In this document: piece by piece, positions 55,665 through 64,000 of the stretch
How positions within the stretch are numbered: position 1 is the first letter of the stretch
Layout of the letters: every line of letters begins with the position of its first letter
Source: Cyanobacterium aponinum PCC 10605
GTDB lineage: Bacteria > Cyanobacteriota > Cyanobacteriia > Cyanobacteriales > Cyanobacteriaceae
NCBI RefSeq assembly: GCF_000317675.1
Contig: NC_019776.1
Span: forward strand, 1,922,001-1,986,000
Length of the DNA: 64,000 nucleotides
Direction of reading: 5' to 3'
Position numbers and translations under genes: made by a program
Notes under the pieces: generated by a model
Told to the model about the DNA's origin: nothing
What the model saw: the letters and a program-made list of their open reading frames with translations, nothing else
Database searches by the model: none

Positions 55665-57128
55665 CTATTGGCTTTCTCCTTCAAAATCAAAAAATCCAGT
55701 ATAAGCCTCCATACCATGTTCACCAATATCTAAACCTAAGTATTCCTCTTCCTGAGAAACTCTTAAGCCAAAAATAGACCTTAGCACAACCCAAAACATC
55801 GTGCTAAAAATAATCATCGCAATACCCACACTAACAACCCCTAAAATCTGTGATCCAAGTAATGCAAAAGTACCATTACTAAAGAAACCCGCAATACTTT
55901 CATCCCCTGTAATGTTCTCATCAGCGAATAAACCTACGGCAATAGTACCCCAAATACCGTTAACTAAGTGTACTGATACTGCACCGACGGGATCATCAAT
56001 TTTTAATTTATCCAACATATAGACAGAAAAAACCACCAAAATACCAGCTAATGCCCCAATAGTAACGGCACTAGAATAAGATACCATTGAACATCCTGCA
56101 GTAATTGCTACTAATCCTGATAAAATACCGTTGATGCTTAGAGATAAATCAGGTTTTCCTGCTAATACCCAACTACTAATAGTGCCTGTCAATCCCCCAG
56201 AGGCAGCCGCTAAATTCGTCACCACCGCAATATAGGCTATATCTTCTCCTACCGCCATGGTTGAGCCGGGGTTGAAGCCAAACCAACCAATCCAAAGAAT
56301 AAAACACCCCAAAGTTGCCAAACTTAAATTATGACCGGGTAGGGGTACTATACCACCATCCGATAAATATTTTCCTAGTCTTGGTCCTAAAATTATTGCT
56401 CCTGTTAAAGCACACCATCCCCCTACAGAATGCACTACTGTTGAACCTGCAAAATCCTGAAATCCAGCGTCTGCTAACCATCCACCTCCCCAAGTCCAAT
56501 GCCCTATAATCGGATATGCGATCGCAACTAAGAAAAAACTGAAAAATAAAAAATCAATGAATTTAACCCTCTCTGCCACCGCACCAGAGACGATTGTCGC
56601 CGCCGTACCAGCAAAAGCCACCTGAAATAAAAATTTTGCCGACAGAGGCACTCCAGCCCAACTCAAGGCGTTGTAAACCCCTTCATAAGCGTCTCCCGTG
56701 GCGGGGCTGTTATCTGCTCCTTGTAAAAAAAATCCCTGAGTGCCAATAAAACTATTTCCATCGGCAAACATTAAACCGAATCCGATAGCCCAAAAAGCCA
56801 AAGTTGATACGGCAAAAACAATTAAGTTTTTGGAGAGTAAATTAACGGCGTTTTTACTGCGACAAAATCCAGTTTCCAACATCGCAAAACCCGCATTCAT
56901 CGCAATAACCAAAATTGAAGCTATTACTACCCATAAAGTATCTAATCCTACTTTTAACTCTCCTGTAATTATTTCTAAGGAAGTAGAACTATCTTGAGCA
57001 TAAACCGCATAACTAGAACACAAGAGTAGAATAACACTTAATAAAACACAACCTTGCCAACTAGAAGATTTCTGGATTTTGTTGATAATTAATTGAATTT
57101 TCCTTTTTTGAGTTCTTGTAATTAACAT
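55665..57128 (-). CDS. amt: Ammonium transporter (Amt)
   Basis: A 487-residue Amt/Rh channel. An N-terminal signal-like segment ([20 protein letters not shown]) is followed by eleven helices. Conserved: [40 protein letters not shown] (first pore His), GFNPGSTMA, and [19 protein letters not shown] (second pore His). The C-terminal regulatory tail ([20 protein letters not shown]) is the P-II-responsive type. ATG 57128 is chosen because the -10 box at 57156-57161 lies upstream of it, so the in-frame codons further 5' cannot be translated from that promoter. Confidence 0.95.
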   Translation of the reverse strand: MLITRTQKRKIQLIINKIQKSSSWQGCVLLSVILLLCSSYAVYAQDSSTSLEIITGELKVGLDTLWVVIASILVIAMNAGFAMLETGFCRSKNAVNLLSKNLIVFAVSTLAFWAIGFGLMFADGNSFIGTQGFFLQGADNSPATGDAYEGVYNALSWAGVPLSAKFLFQVAFAGTAATIVSGAVAERVKFIDFLFFSFFLVAIAYPIIGHWTWGGGWLADAGFQDFAGSTVVHSVGGWCALTGAIILGPRLGKYLSDGGIVPLPGHNLSLATLGCFILWIGWFGFNPGSTMAVGEDIAYIAVVTNLAAASGGLTGTISSWVLAGKPDLSLSINGILSGLVAITAGCSMVSYSSAVTIGALAGILVVFSVYMLDKLKIDDPVGAVSVHLVNGIWGTIAVGLFADENITGDESIAGFFSNGTFALLGSQILGVVSVGIAMIIFSTMFWVVLRSIFGLRVSQEEEYLGLDIGEHGMEAYTGFFDFEGESQ

Positions 57129-57155
57129 TGCTTTAGATTCTGTTTTGACTCGCTT

Positions 57156-57198
57156 ATTATAGGTTAAATGAGTTTTGATTATTAGCATCAAATTTTAC
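57156..57198 (-). promoter_or_regulatory. Candidate NtcA-activated promoter of amt
   Basis: On the minus strand GTAAAATTTGATGC (57185-57198) is a near match to the NtcA box GTA-N8-TAC, with TGC for TAC, and is followed after 23 bases by TATAAT (57156-57161). That spacing is canonical for NtcA class II promoters, which switch on nitrogen genes when ammonium is low. Regulation is inferred. Confidence 0.55.
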
Positions 57199-57248
57199 AG
57201 AATTTTATAAGTTTTTTATTAGTTTTATTTTCAACTTATATTCAAAAA

Positions 57249-58895
57249 TTATAAATAACTATTATAAATCATAATTAACTTTTGTTGAGGATTATATATT
57301 TCCACTGGTATTTGATATTTAGAGCTAATATATTGATAGTTTTTCTCTACCTGATTAATATGATTAATTATCTGTTTTTCTTGTTCATTATTATTGGTTA
57401 AATCACTCATTACCGAAAGAGAAGTAATTTTTTGGATGTACTCATCTGTTAAGTAAACTTTAATATTACTATCACTAACAGTATAACTACATATTCTTTC
57501 TGAACTTTGACAAATTTCTCTTAATTTGGTTTTTATTTCCTCTCTTTTAACTGCTTTTTTTAACGCACCTTGGGCAATTTCTAATTTTCCTTCAGCTTCG
57601 TTTTTTTGTTTTTCAATCTCATCTTTTAACCAACTATCTGGGGGAATAGTACCAGTTAAATTAATAACTTCTTGCCATAAATTAACTGCTTTTGTCCATT
57701 GATTTTGTTTTTCTTGCTCTTGGGCAGATTTCATTTTCTCTTCTATATTTTTTTTCAGATTTAATGCGTTTTCTTCAATGGTAATTTTCTTTTGAATTTT
57801 ACTAATTTGCTGAAGATAATCATTAATAATTTCTTCTTTTTCTTGATATACTGCAGTTTGAGGTGGAATTTGTTCTATTTCTTGGATGGCAGATTTCCAT
57901 TTTTTTTCTCTTTCTTTCAGGGCTTCTAAACTATTAGTAATATTATTTTCTCCCTTGATTTGTGCTACTATTTTTTCGGCGTTTTCTTGTTTATTAATTG
58001 CTAAATTTTCTTTCTCTATTTGTTTGTTTACAAAGGATAATTGTTGTTGATAGGAGTTAATTCTTAAGGTTTTAAATTCTTTAAATTCTTCACTTTTTAT
58101 TTTATTCAAAAGTGCGATCGCATCTTGCCAAAATTGCTTGACCCTTAACCATTCATCCAAAGAAAGAGGTAATTTTTCACTCATATTTTGAGCATTAGTA
58201 GCAACACTTTTAGCATCTAAAAATAACTGTAAATCATTAATCTTTTCTTGGTAACTACTAATAAGCATTTGAGCTTGATCATGTTCCTTAGACCAAGATG
58301 GTATAGTTTTTAAAGTTTCGATATTTTGAACTAAATCAGCAATCAATTCTTTGATTTTACTATCCGTTAAATTATTTGTTTCTAACTGATTAAATAAATT
58401 ATTTGTCGCAACTTCTGTATCTGTAATCAAAGTACAAGTACCTAAAACACAGGGACGAGTGAAATAGTAAGTAACACCAAAAATAGTTAAAGAAATAACT
58501 CCTAAAATAAAAATGATAAAACCTGCTGAAAAATTTGCAGACTTATAAAAAGTATTTGAGGCTTTTCCATCTTCTATATTTTCTATCACATTAGATAAAT
58601 CTTGATTATTTTCAGATCCATTTACAGAAGAAAAATAAACTATATCTTGATTTTCAATATTAACAATTGAGTAATAATCAGTAATTTTATAATCAGCAAT
58701 AATCTCTTTTATTAAATTAATAATTTTTGTTAAAATATCTTCAGAATAACTATTAATAAAAATCAGCAATTGATCATTTTCTGGTAACTCAATTTGGCAC
58801 TCCAACTCAAGCTGAATTTCCTTCGCAACAACCGCTTTAATTTTTTCTTGGAAAGTTTCAGGGTTTATTTTTAGACCCATTGCTGTTTTAATCAT
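57249..58895 (-). CDS. Membrane-anchored coiled-coil protein of unknown function
   Basis: Unrecognised 548-residue protein. Residues 1-110 form a small alpha/beta domain (MIKTAMGLKINPETFQEKIK; LIFINSYSEDILTKIINLIK). One membrane helix lies at about 124-144 (FIIFILGVISLTIFGVTYYF). The rest (about 160-470) is charged and coiled-coil/helical, with repeated LWQEVINL and WLRVKQFW-like units, and a final globular part (SYTVSDSNIKVYLTDEYIQK). It is divergent from the 335-residue hypothetical gene with a 227-base gap. Confidence 0.55.
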   Translation of the reverse strand: MIKTAMGLKINPETFQEKIKAVVAKEIQLELECQIELPENDQLLIFINSYSEDILTKIINLIKEIIADYKITDYYSIVNIENQDIVYFSSVNGSENNQDLSNVIENIEDGKASNTFYKSANFSAGFIIFILGVISLTIFGVTYYFTRPCVLGTCTLITDTEVATNNLFNQLETNNLTDSKIKELIADLVQNIETLKTIPSWSKEHDQAQMLISSYQEKINDLQLFLDAKSVATNAQNMSEKLPLSLDEWLRVKQFWQDAIALLNKIKSEEFKEFKTLRINSYQQQLSFVNKQIEKENLAINKQENAEKIVAQIKGENNITNSLEALKEREKKWKSAIQEIEQIPPQTAVYQEKEEIINDYLQQISKIQKKITIEENALNLKKNIEEKMKSAQEQEKQNQWTKAVNLWQEVINLTGTIPPDSWLKDEIEKQKNEAEGKLEIAQGALKKAVKREEIKTKLREICQSSERICSYTVSDSNIKVYLTDEYIQKITSLSVMSDLTNNNEQEKQIINHINQVEKNYQYISSKYQIPVEIYNPQQKLIMIYNSYL

Positions 58896-59122
58896 AGATA
58901 AAAAACCATTAACTTAACTACCTATTAGGTGGATTATAAAATAAGCAATACAAAAGGCTAACCTCACAAGACAAAAATTAACCCTTATTCATTCAAAAAG
59001 TGTATCATTAAATTCAATTTTAATTTATGATCGTAATTAACGATTTATTAAATATCAAAAACTTTACAGACTTTTTGCGTCAACTTCCCTAACTTTTTCT
59101 CTAATCTCTTCTGGTAAAAAAT

Positions 59123-60130
59123 ATGGCAGATAAAACATCTAACAGTAACTTACAGCCTTGGTGGAATCGCCCTCTTTGGGGAGATAAAAGTATGCTAGAA
59201 AAATTAGAATCCATAATTCATAAACCTCATGATAGTATCCCGGAGGAAGTGATTGAGCATCATCAAAGAGTTTTCGGAGAATTGAAAATACTTACGCCCA
59301 TAGCTAAAGCCTTAGATAACAATGAATTCAATAATCCTGAATTTTTGGAATTTGTCCATATTTCTAAATTGTTTGCCTATGAAATTGGAGAATATAAAGG
59401 TCTAAAAAATTATATTGCATTATTTAGAGTTGCCGTAGAAGCCAGAAATAGTTTTTTGAAAATTGAACAAATAGAGTTATCCTATCGTAGTAGTAAACAA
59501 CAAGAAATGTATCGCTTTCTTCTCGGTTTACTTGAACAACAATTAAACTCTGAAGAATTCATTAAGAAATTAGAACAAAAACAGCAAGAAATATTACCAG
59601 AAATTCATAGTGAAGAAGGAAAAGATGCTATTAATGTATATACTGAAACTCTCAAAAAATTAGCCCGTCAAGATGAGTTAGGTATTAAATTAATGTACCT
59701 TTTTAAAAAATATCAACTAGAGAATTTTTCCTTATTAAGAATAATATCGGAAATAGTCCAATACCTATTAAAAAGAAATTTGCTAGATTTTAATGATATA
59801 AAAATTTTGGTAAGAGCAAATCAAGATTTATTTGACCAACTAGGGAAAGTCATTGAATTGCCTATTGATAAAACGAGGGAAGAAGATTATGCGAGGATGC
59901 TTCAATACATTGCTATGAAACAAAAATACCAAGATATATATATTCAATTTCTTCGCCTATTAGAAGTGATGACTTCATGGAGTCATTTTTACCTAATTTT
60001 AAAAGAAATTCGTGAACATTATGACCCCGATGAATTTGAAATACCTGAAGAGTTTAACACCCCTATCCCCGGAATCGAAATTTATAATAAGTATCAAAGC
60101 GTAATTACGAAAAAATATAAATCTACCTAA
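59123..60130 (+). CDS. Conserved-looking helical hypothetical protein
   Basis: Unrecognised 335-residue soluble protein, almost entirely helical. Notable phrases: PWWNRPLWGDKSMLEKLESI at the start, EFVHISKLFAYEIGEYKGLK, LRIISEIVQYLLKRNLLDFN, and a Pro/Glu-rich end (YDPDEFEIPEEFNTPIPGIE). No catalytic motif, signal peptide or membrane helix is visible. It is divergent from the membrane coiled-coil gene; function cannot be stated. Confidence 0.55.
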   Translation: MADKTSNSNLQPWWNRPLWGDKSMLEKLESIIHKPHDSIPEEVIEHHQRVFGELKILTPIAKALDNNEFNNPEFLEFVHISKLFAYEIGEYKGLKNYIALFRVAVEARNSFLKIEQIELSYRSSKQQEMYRFLLGLLEQQLNSEEFIKKLEQKQQEILPEIHSEEGKDAINVYTETLKKLARQDELGIKLMYLFKKYQLENFSLLRIISEIVQYLLKRNLLDFNDIKILVRANQDLFDQLGKVIELPIDKTREEDYARMLQYIAMKQKYQDIYIQFLRLLEVMTSWSHFYLILKEIREHYDPDEFEIPEEFNTPIPGIEIYNKYQSVITKKYKST

Positions 60131-60164
60131 GTTCGGGATAAATTTTCATCTATGAATGATGGAG

Positions 60165-60212
60165 AAAAGGGCAAGCCTCCCTTTATCCTCCCTCGAGAGG
60201 GGGGAGGGCAAA
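60165..60212. repeat. C-rich CTCGAG-core repeat
   Basis: A third copy of the block also found at 31216 and 36405: GCCTCCCTTTATCCTCCC, then CTCGAGAGGGGGGAGGGC. The inner CCCTCGAGAGGG is close to palindromic. Confidence 0.65.
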
Positions 60213-60306
60213 AGCGAATAGTTGATAATTAGGAATTAAGAATTAAGAATTAAAAATTAAAAATTAAAAATTCCGAACACTTATTACTCATCATCCCTTA
60301 AATACC

Positions 60307-60334
60307 GTAAGGGTTGAATATATTCAACCCCTAC
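60307..60334. repeat. 28-nt REP-like palindrome, AT-core type (reverse copy)
   Basis: Reads GTAAGGG at the left end, core TTGAATATATTCAA, ends CCCCTAC. It is the reverse complement of the palindrome at 13362-13389, and a few flanking bases (ACCGTAA and CTACCACCTG) are also shared. Confidence 0.75.
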
Positions 60335-60364
60335 CACCTGACACCTACCCTTAAAAGATTTTCT

Positions 60365-60844
60365 CTAAGCAAGTCGGTTAGGAGAAGTAGCGGAGTTTAT
60401 CAAGTTACTCAAATTTTGTCTAATTGCTGATTGTAATTTATCGCAATAAACTTCTTTACTTTGTTGGTATTGATTGGGTTCATCTACAAAAATAACACTA
60501 TCAACGCCTTTCATTGTAAACATTTGAAAAAGTATTTGACTGACAGGAACTTGTTGGGCAACAATATCTGGACTATCAATTTTACTGTCGGGGAATTGTG
60601 CGGCGGATTGAACGCTAGGAAAAGCATAGATTACTTTCTTTTCTAACTCTGGATGTTGATCACTACCCAATATTGTTAATACCAAGTTGTTGTCTAAAGT
60701 TTGTCTTAGATAATATTCTTGATGACCTAATTGTTGAGCAAAAGCATTAATAATAGGGATTACCCCATTTTCCATAATAACCGCAGGGACACCATAATTA
60801 GGGGCTTCTTGGATCAAGTTTCGTAGTTGCTGATCTAAGTTCAT
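60365..60844 (-). CDS. Conserved cyanobacterial hypothetical protein
   Basis: A 159-residue soluble protein of unknown function: MNLDQQLRNLIQEAPNYGVP, EYYLRQTLDNNLVLTILGSD, VQSAAQFPDSKIDSPDIVAQ, and a C-terminal helix. The style matches a family seen as single copy in cyanobacteria, but I cannot name it. It precedes no obvious operon; thyX starts 69 bases away on the same strand. Confidence 0.6.
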   Translation of the reverse strand: MNLDQQLRNLIQEAPNYGVPAVIMENGVIPIINAFAQQLGHQEYYLRQTLDNNLVLTILGSDQHPELEKKVIYAFPSVQSAAQFPDSKIDSPDIVAQQVPVSQILFQMFTMKGVDSVIFVDEPNQYQQSKEVYCDKLQSAIRQNLSNLINSATSPNRLA

Positions 60845-60912
60845 AATAGCTAATTTAATTCTTTAATTTCATTCTATAACGATTTTTTAGTTAATTTAAA
60901 CTAAGTTAAAAA

Positions 60913-61692
60913 TTAGGGAGCAAGAAGATTTTTACCCATTCTTTTCTTAGCATAGACATTCGCAACTTCAGGCATCCACTTTTGGAAATGTTCAAAAATT
61001 AATTCGGCTAAATTTCTAATTTCTGGTTGTGCATCTTTTGGTAAACGCAAATCGCAGAAGTGTAGTAAACTACGGGCATTAAAACTAACGACAAAATGTT
61101 GTCGGAGATTTTGAGTTAATAAATCCCTTGCGTGTTCAGGGGCGTAGCCTTGTTGATTTACTTTTTCAGCATAATACAAGACTGCTTTTTGAGTAAATAA
61201 AATATCTTGATTACGGGCTGATGGAGAGTAAAAATATTTATTTCCTTCTCTGTCAAAATAATGGGCTACAGCACGAAAATAAAAGACTTTTTCAATTAAA
61301 TTTATGGCATCTTCTGGGGTTTCTTCTATTTGTTGAGCAAGACGTAAAATTCTCTTACAAGTATATCTTTGAGACTGACAATCAAAAGATACACCGACTC
61401 TGTGGGTTCTAGCCTGAACCATTACGGAATGGGGAAAATTGATAACATTAAAGGTGATAGATGGATGTTCAAGAATACCCCAATGGGATTTATTCACGCA
61501 ATTGCGGACGATTCTATCTCCCAATTCTGCTTCTGAGTAATTAGCCAATTTAGACATCTCACTATAGACGAAGTCTTCGCTATAGTCTTGGTGCATAGCT
61601 AGATAACAAAGTAAATTGGGGCGATCGCATTTACTTAATACTTCAACGGCAAATAAGGGATCTAACATTTCTAAATTATCGATCATCTCCAT
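60913..61692 (-). CDS. thyX: Flavin-dependent thymidylate synthase
   Basis: A 259-residue ThyX, which makes dTMP from dUMP with FADH2 and methylene-tetrahydrofolate. The signature RTHRVGVSFDCQSQRY matches RHR-x7-S, and SARNQDI and QNLRQHFVVSFNARSLLHFC (dUMP and FAD contacts) are present. The start overlaps the end of mazG by 17 bases, so the two are co-transcribed. ATG 61686 is an alternative. Length is normal for the cyanobacterial form. Confidence 0.93.
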   Translation of the reverse strand: MEMIDNLEMLDPLFAVEVLSKCDRPNLLCYLAMHQDYSEDFVYSEMSKLANYSEAELGDRIVRNCVNKSHWGILEHPSITFNVINFPHSVMVQARTHRVGVSFDCQSQRYTCKRILRLAQQIEETPEDAINLIEKVFYFRAVAHYFDREGNKYFYSPSARNQDILFTQKAVLYYAEKVNQQGYAPEHARDLLTQNLRQHFVVSFNARSLLHFCDLRLPKDAQPEIRNLAELIFEHFQKWMPEVANVYAKKRMGKNLLAP

Positions 61693-61996
61693 CTCCTTGT
61701 AAGGTTTGATTTACTTTTCTTGCTTGTAGTTTTTTAATGTTGTTCTCAATTACTTGTTGAGGATCTAAACCTAACTCGTCGCATAATCTTGCCCAATACC
61801 ACATCACATCCCCTAATTCTTTTTCTAATTTTTCTTTAGCAACATCTAAATTTTGATCCTTTCTAATATATTTTTTTACTACTCCACTGACTTCCCCCGC
61901 CTCACTGGCTAAACCGAGAGTCAGATATTCCAAAAAAGTTTCTGGTGGATATATAGCAGTTTCTCTTGTTTTTAATGTATATTCGTTTAAATTCAT
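61676..61996 (-). CDS. MazG-type nucleotide pyrophosphohydrolase
   Basis: A 106-residue MazG-like protein: LGLASEAGEVSGVVKKYIRK, then LEKELGDVMWYWARLCDELG, with the EExxE/ExxD-type metal residues (Glu in GEVSG and ELGDVMWY). It splits (d)NTPs to monophosphates and would supply or clean dUTP/dUMP-type pools for ThyX, the next gene with a 17-base overlap. Confidence 0.88.
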   Translation of the reverse strand: MNLNEYTLKTRETAIYPPETFLEYLTLGLASEAGEVSGVVKKYIRKDQNLDVAKEKLEKELGDVMWYWARLCDELGLDPQQVIENNIKKLQARKVNQTLQGDGDDR

Positions 61997-62251
61997 CTAT
62001 GTAACTTATATTAAGCTAGTTTATATCTTAGTACAATTGTCAAGGGAGGACAAAGGCTAAGAGGCAAAGGGCAAAGGTAAATAATTAAGAATTAAGAATT
62101 AAGAATGAAAAATTAAAAATTAAAAATTAAAAACCCCATTCATGACCGAAAGGAGTGTACGAGCATAGCGAACTCTCATTACTTGTTTCCCCCTAAAACC
62201 CCAATACCTCCACACTCTGACACCTGCAACCTGAAACTTGACACCTCTTTC
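61997..62251. repeat. Intergenic repeat block between mazG and ftsZ
   Basis: Contains AATTAAGAATT/AATTAAAAATT runs at about 62082-62133, CCGAAAGGAGTGTACGAGCA-type filler at about 62147-62175, and heptamers CCTGCAA/CCTGAAA at about 62222-62240. No gene seen. Confidence 0.75.
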
Positions 62252-63514
62252 CTAACTGCGAGGAAAACGACGACGTTGTAGAAATTCAGGAATATCTAAT
62301 CCAGAAGATATACTTTGAGGATCAGTTTCAGGAGAGTTATTAGCGGTTTCTTTATTTTCTGAGGTGGGAGAATCTAGGTTTGGCGGAGATGGGATGGTTT
62401 TAGCACGATCAGGATTATTTTTTTTCTCTCCTGAAAAACCAGTGGCAATCACTGTTACTCTTACTTCTCCCTGCATTTTTTCGTCAATCACAGCCCCGAA
62501 AATAATATTAGCATTGGGATCGACAATTTCATAAATAGTCTCTGCGGCGGCGTTTACTTCGTGTAGGGTTAAATCCTTTCCACCAGTAATGTTTAAAACT
62601 ACCCCTGTTGCTCCTTCAATGGAAGACTCAATTAATGGGGAAGAAATAGCTGCGATCGCACCTTCTTTTGCCCTTGATTTACCAGAGCCAATACCAATAC
62701 CCATTAAAGCTGATCCAGCATCTGCCATAACCGCTCTGACATCGGCAAAATCAACGTTGACTAAGCCCGGGATGGTAATAATGTCAGAAATGCCTTGTAC
62801 TCCTTGACGCAAAGTATCATCAGCCATGCGGAAAGATTCTTGCAGGGGAGTTTCAGGAGGAATAACTGCCAATAACTGATTATTCGGAATGACAATAAGA
62901 GTATCGACTTTACTTTCTAAAGCTCTAATGCCCTCATCTGCCTGATTAGTTCGACGACGACCCTCAAAAGTAAAAGGACGAGTTACAACCCCCACCGTTA
63001 AACAGCCCATATCCTTAGCAATTTCTGCCACAATTGGCGCCGCTCCTGTTCCTGTACCACCCCCCATCCCAGCAGTAATAAATACTAAATCAGTATTTTC
63101 AAGGGCTTTTGCTATTTCATCCCTAGATTCTTCTGCCGCCTTTTGACCAATGGCAGGATTACCACCAGCCCCTAAACCTCTGGTTAATTTTTGCCCAATC
63201 TGTAAGCAATAAGTAGTCATGGATTGAGCTAAGGCTTGAGCGTCTGTATTTATTTGCCAGAAATCAACCCCCACCACACTACTTTGGATCATCCTATTGA
63301 CGGCATTACAACCGCCACCGCCAACTCCAATTACTTTTATTTTTGCGATATTACTGGGAGTAATCGAATTAGAATTCATGTTTAAATCAGGTGACTCATC
63401 TTTTGGTCGCATTTTTTTCCCTGCATTGGGGTTAGTGTGACTACCATTGGGGGACTTTATTTTGGGAGTAGATTCTATAGATTGCTTGGCTCGGTTGAAA
63501 TCAGGTTCGTTCAT
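62252..63514 (-). CDS. ftsZ: Cell division protein FtsZ
   Basis: A 420-residue tubulin-like GTPase that forms the Z ring. After a 60-residue charged N-terminal extension common in cyanobacteria, the core starts [19 protein letters not shown]; the tubulin signature is [16 protein letters not shown], and the T7 region is [19 protein letters not shown]. The C-terminal linker is Pro/Ser-rich ([18 protein letters not shown]) and ends with the conserved tail [13 protein letters not shown]. Stand-alone gene; ftsQ is not in the window. Confidence 0.97.
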   Translation of the reverse strand: MNEPDFNRAKQSIESTPKIKSPNGSHTNPNAGKKMRPKDESPDLNMNSNSITPSNIAKIKVIGVGGGGCNAVNRMIQSSVVGVDFWQINTDAQALAQSMTTYCLQIGQKLTRGLGAGGNPAIGQKAAEESRDEIAKALENTDLVFITAGMGGGTGTGAAPIVAEIAKDMGCLTVGVVTRPFTFEGRRRTNQADEGIRALESKVDTLIVIPNNQLLAVIPPETPLQESFRMADDTLRQGVQGISDIITIPGLVNVDFADVRAVMADAGSALMGIGIGSGKSRAKEGAIAAISSPLIESSIEGATGVVLNITGGKDLTLHEVNAAAETIYEIVDPNANIIFGAVIDEKMQGEVRVTVIATGFSGEKKNNPDRAKTIPSPPNLDSPTSENKETANNSPETDPQSISSGLDIPEFLQRRRFPRS

Positions 63515-64000
63515 GGCTAATAAAATAAAGACGGCATTACCCTTCAGTATAAAATTAAAATAATAGAAGATAATCTAAATCTAGTTGTTATTATTAATTT
63601 TAAGAATCTAGCCCTTTAATATTGCGTCAAAGGGTGACAGGAAAATTTTTTTCCTGCGCAAAACTAATATAATTGCTTAGATAATTATACTCAGCAAGAT
63701 TATAACTTAAGTCGTTCTCTTTTTCAGAAAACTTTTAGGAATCTGGGTCTATGTAGTCAAATATATTTAACAACAAAATATGGGACTCACTCAACTGTCT
63801 GAGTTCAGAGTTCTATGTTCTGAGAGTTCGTTTTGGCTTTTACACTAATCTCGGTCATGAACGAAGTTAAAATCAACAAATTTTGACAAAAACAGTAAAT
63901 AAATTGATTTTCTTATTTTCAATATGAGTGACTAATGAGTCAATATTAAAAAAATAAAACCCGCCCTTATCCAATGATTTGGCTAAATAACTAAGGTTTA
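63515..64000. other. 486-base leader region upstream of ftsZ, no gene seen
   Basis: AT-rich sequence upstream of ftsZ running to the right edge. No reading frame, RNA gene or strong hairpin was recognised; a weak motif GTCTGAGTTCAGAGTTC lies at about 63797-63813. Promoters of ftsZ are expected here but no box is convincing. Confidence 0.4.

Noticed and set aside
61560-61590. Palindrome around ACTATAGACGAAGTCTTCGC within thyX
   Set aside because: The encoded HQDYSEDFVYSE is the normal conserved ThyX sequence, so the symmetry is probably incidental.

Overview
The window is a piece of a cyanobacterial chromosome. Supporting evidence: AT-rich DNA, very many copies of the HIP1 octamer GCGATCGC inside genes, an intact psbM, a ferrochelatase with a chlorophyll-binding tail, NDH-1 genes ndhI-ndhG-ndhE, a GUN4-domain protein, a bilin-type GAF photosensor, and several families known mainly from cyanobacteria (DUF1997, XisH/XisI, Trp-rich TIGR02450). 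The gene content and low GC fit a unicellular cyanobacterium of the Cyanobacterium/Geminocystis type, but the genus is inference only. No tRNA, rRNA or CRISPR array was recognised.

Layout. 1-7 kb is an accessory-looking region: a very large CBS-GAF-GAF-PAS sensor running off the left edge, an acyltransferase and a small VOC-like protein bracketed by two diverged direct repeats, and a two-gene ATPase/TOPRIM pair that resembles split OLD-type defence systems. 7-19 kb holds housekeeping genes (acs, Ap4A phosphorylase, purE, a beta-hydroxyacid dehydrogenase, an HpnB-like glycosyltransferase, nnr, a CPBP protease) and then about 1 kb of decayed CHAT/TPR sequence. 19-23 kb has a small glycosyltransferase cluster and two tiny membrane-protein genes, one of them psbM. 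23-40 kb is mostly core metabolism: serA, prmA, a CHAD protein, aroK, ndhIGE, hemH, maf and hypD, with a YefM/YoeB toxin-antitoxin pair and a MITE-like element. 40-46 kb has a second toxin-antitoxin pair, broken xisH/xisI genes, acnB, and a REP-associated transposase gene with a REP-like palindrome inside its own reading frame. 46-64 kb contains an exopolysaccharide export pair (Wzc-like and Wza-like), squalene-hopene cyclase, a TPR-GT61 fusion, an ammonium transporter with a plausible NtcA promoter, conserved hypotheticals, thyX-mazG and ftsZ.

How genes work together. Squalene-hopene cyclase and the HpnB-like protein both point to hopanoid lipids although they lie 36 kb apart. The Wzc/Wza pair, the GT4 and half-GT genes and the TPR-GT61 protein point to cell-surface polysaccharide. 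thyX and mazG overlap and both act on nucleotide pools. ndhI-G-E form an operon missing its usual first gene ndhA.

Intergenic space is heavily colonised by short repeats: heptamer arrays built on CAGGTTT, runs built on AATTAAAAATT, C-rich blocks with a CTCGAG core, a recurring CGAACTGAGGTTAT-like motif, and 28-nt palindromes that begin GTAGGGG. Some of these have entered coding sequence (nnr, the transposase gene). No complete, clearly new multi-gene system was found. The best candidates are the ATPase/TOPRIM pair and the CBS-linked DXCF photosensor.
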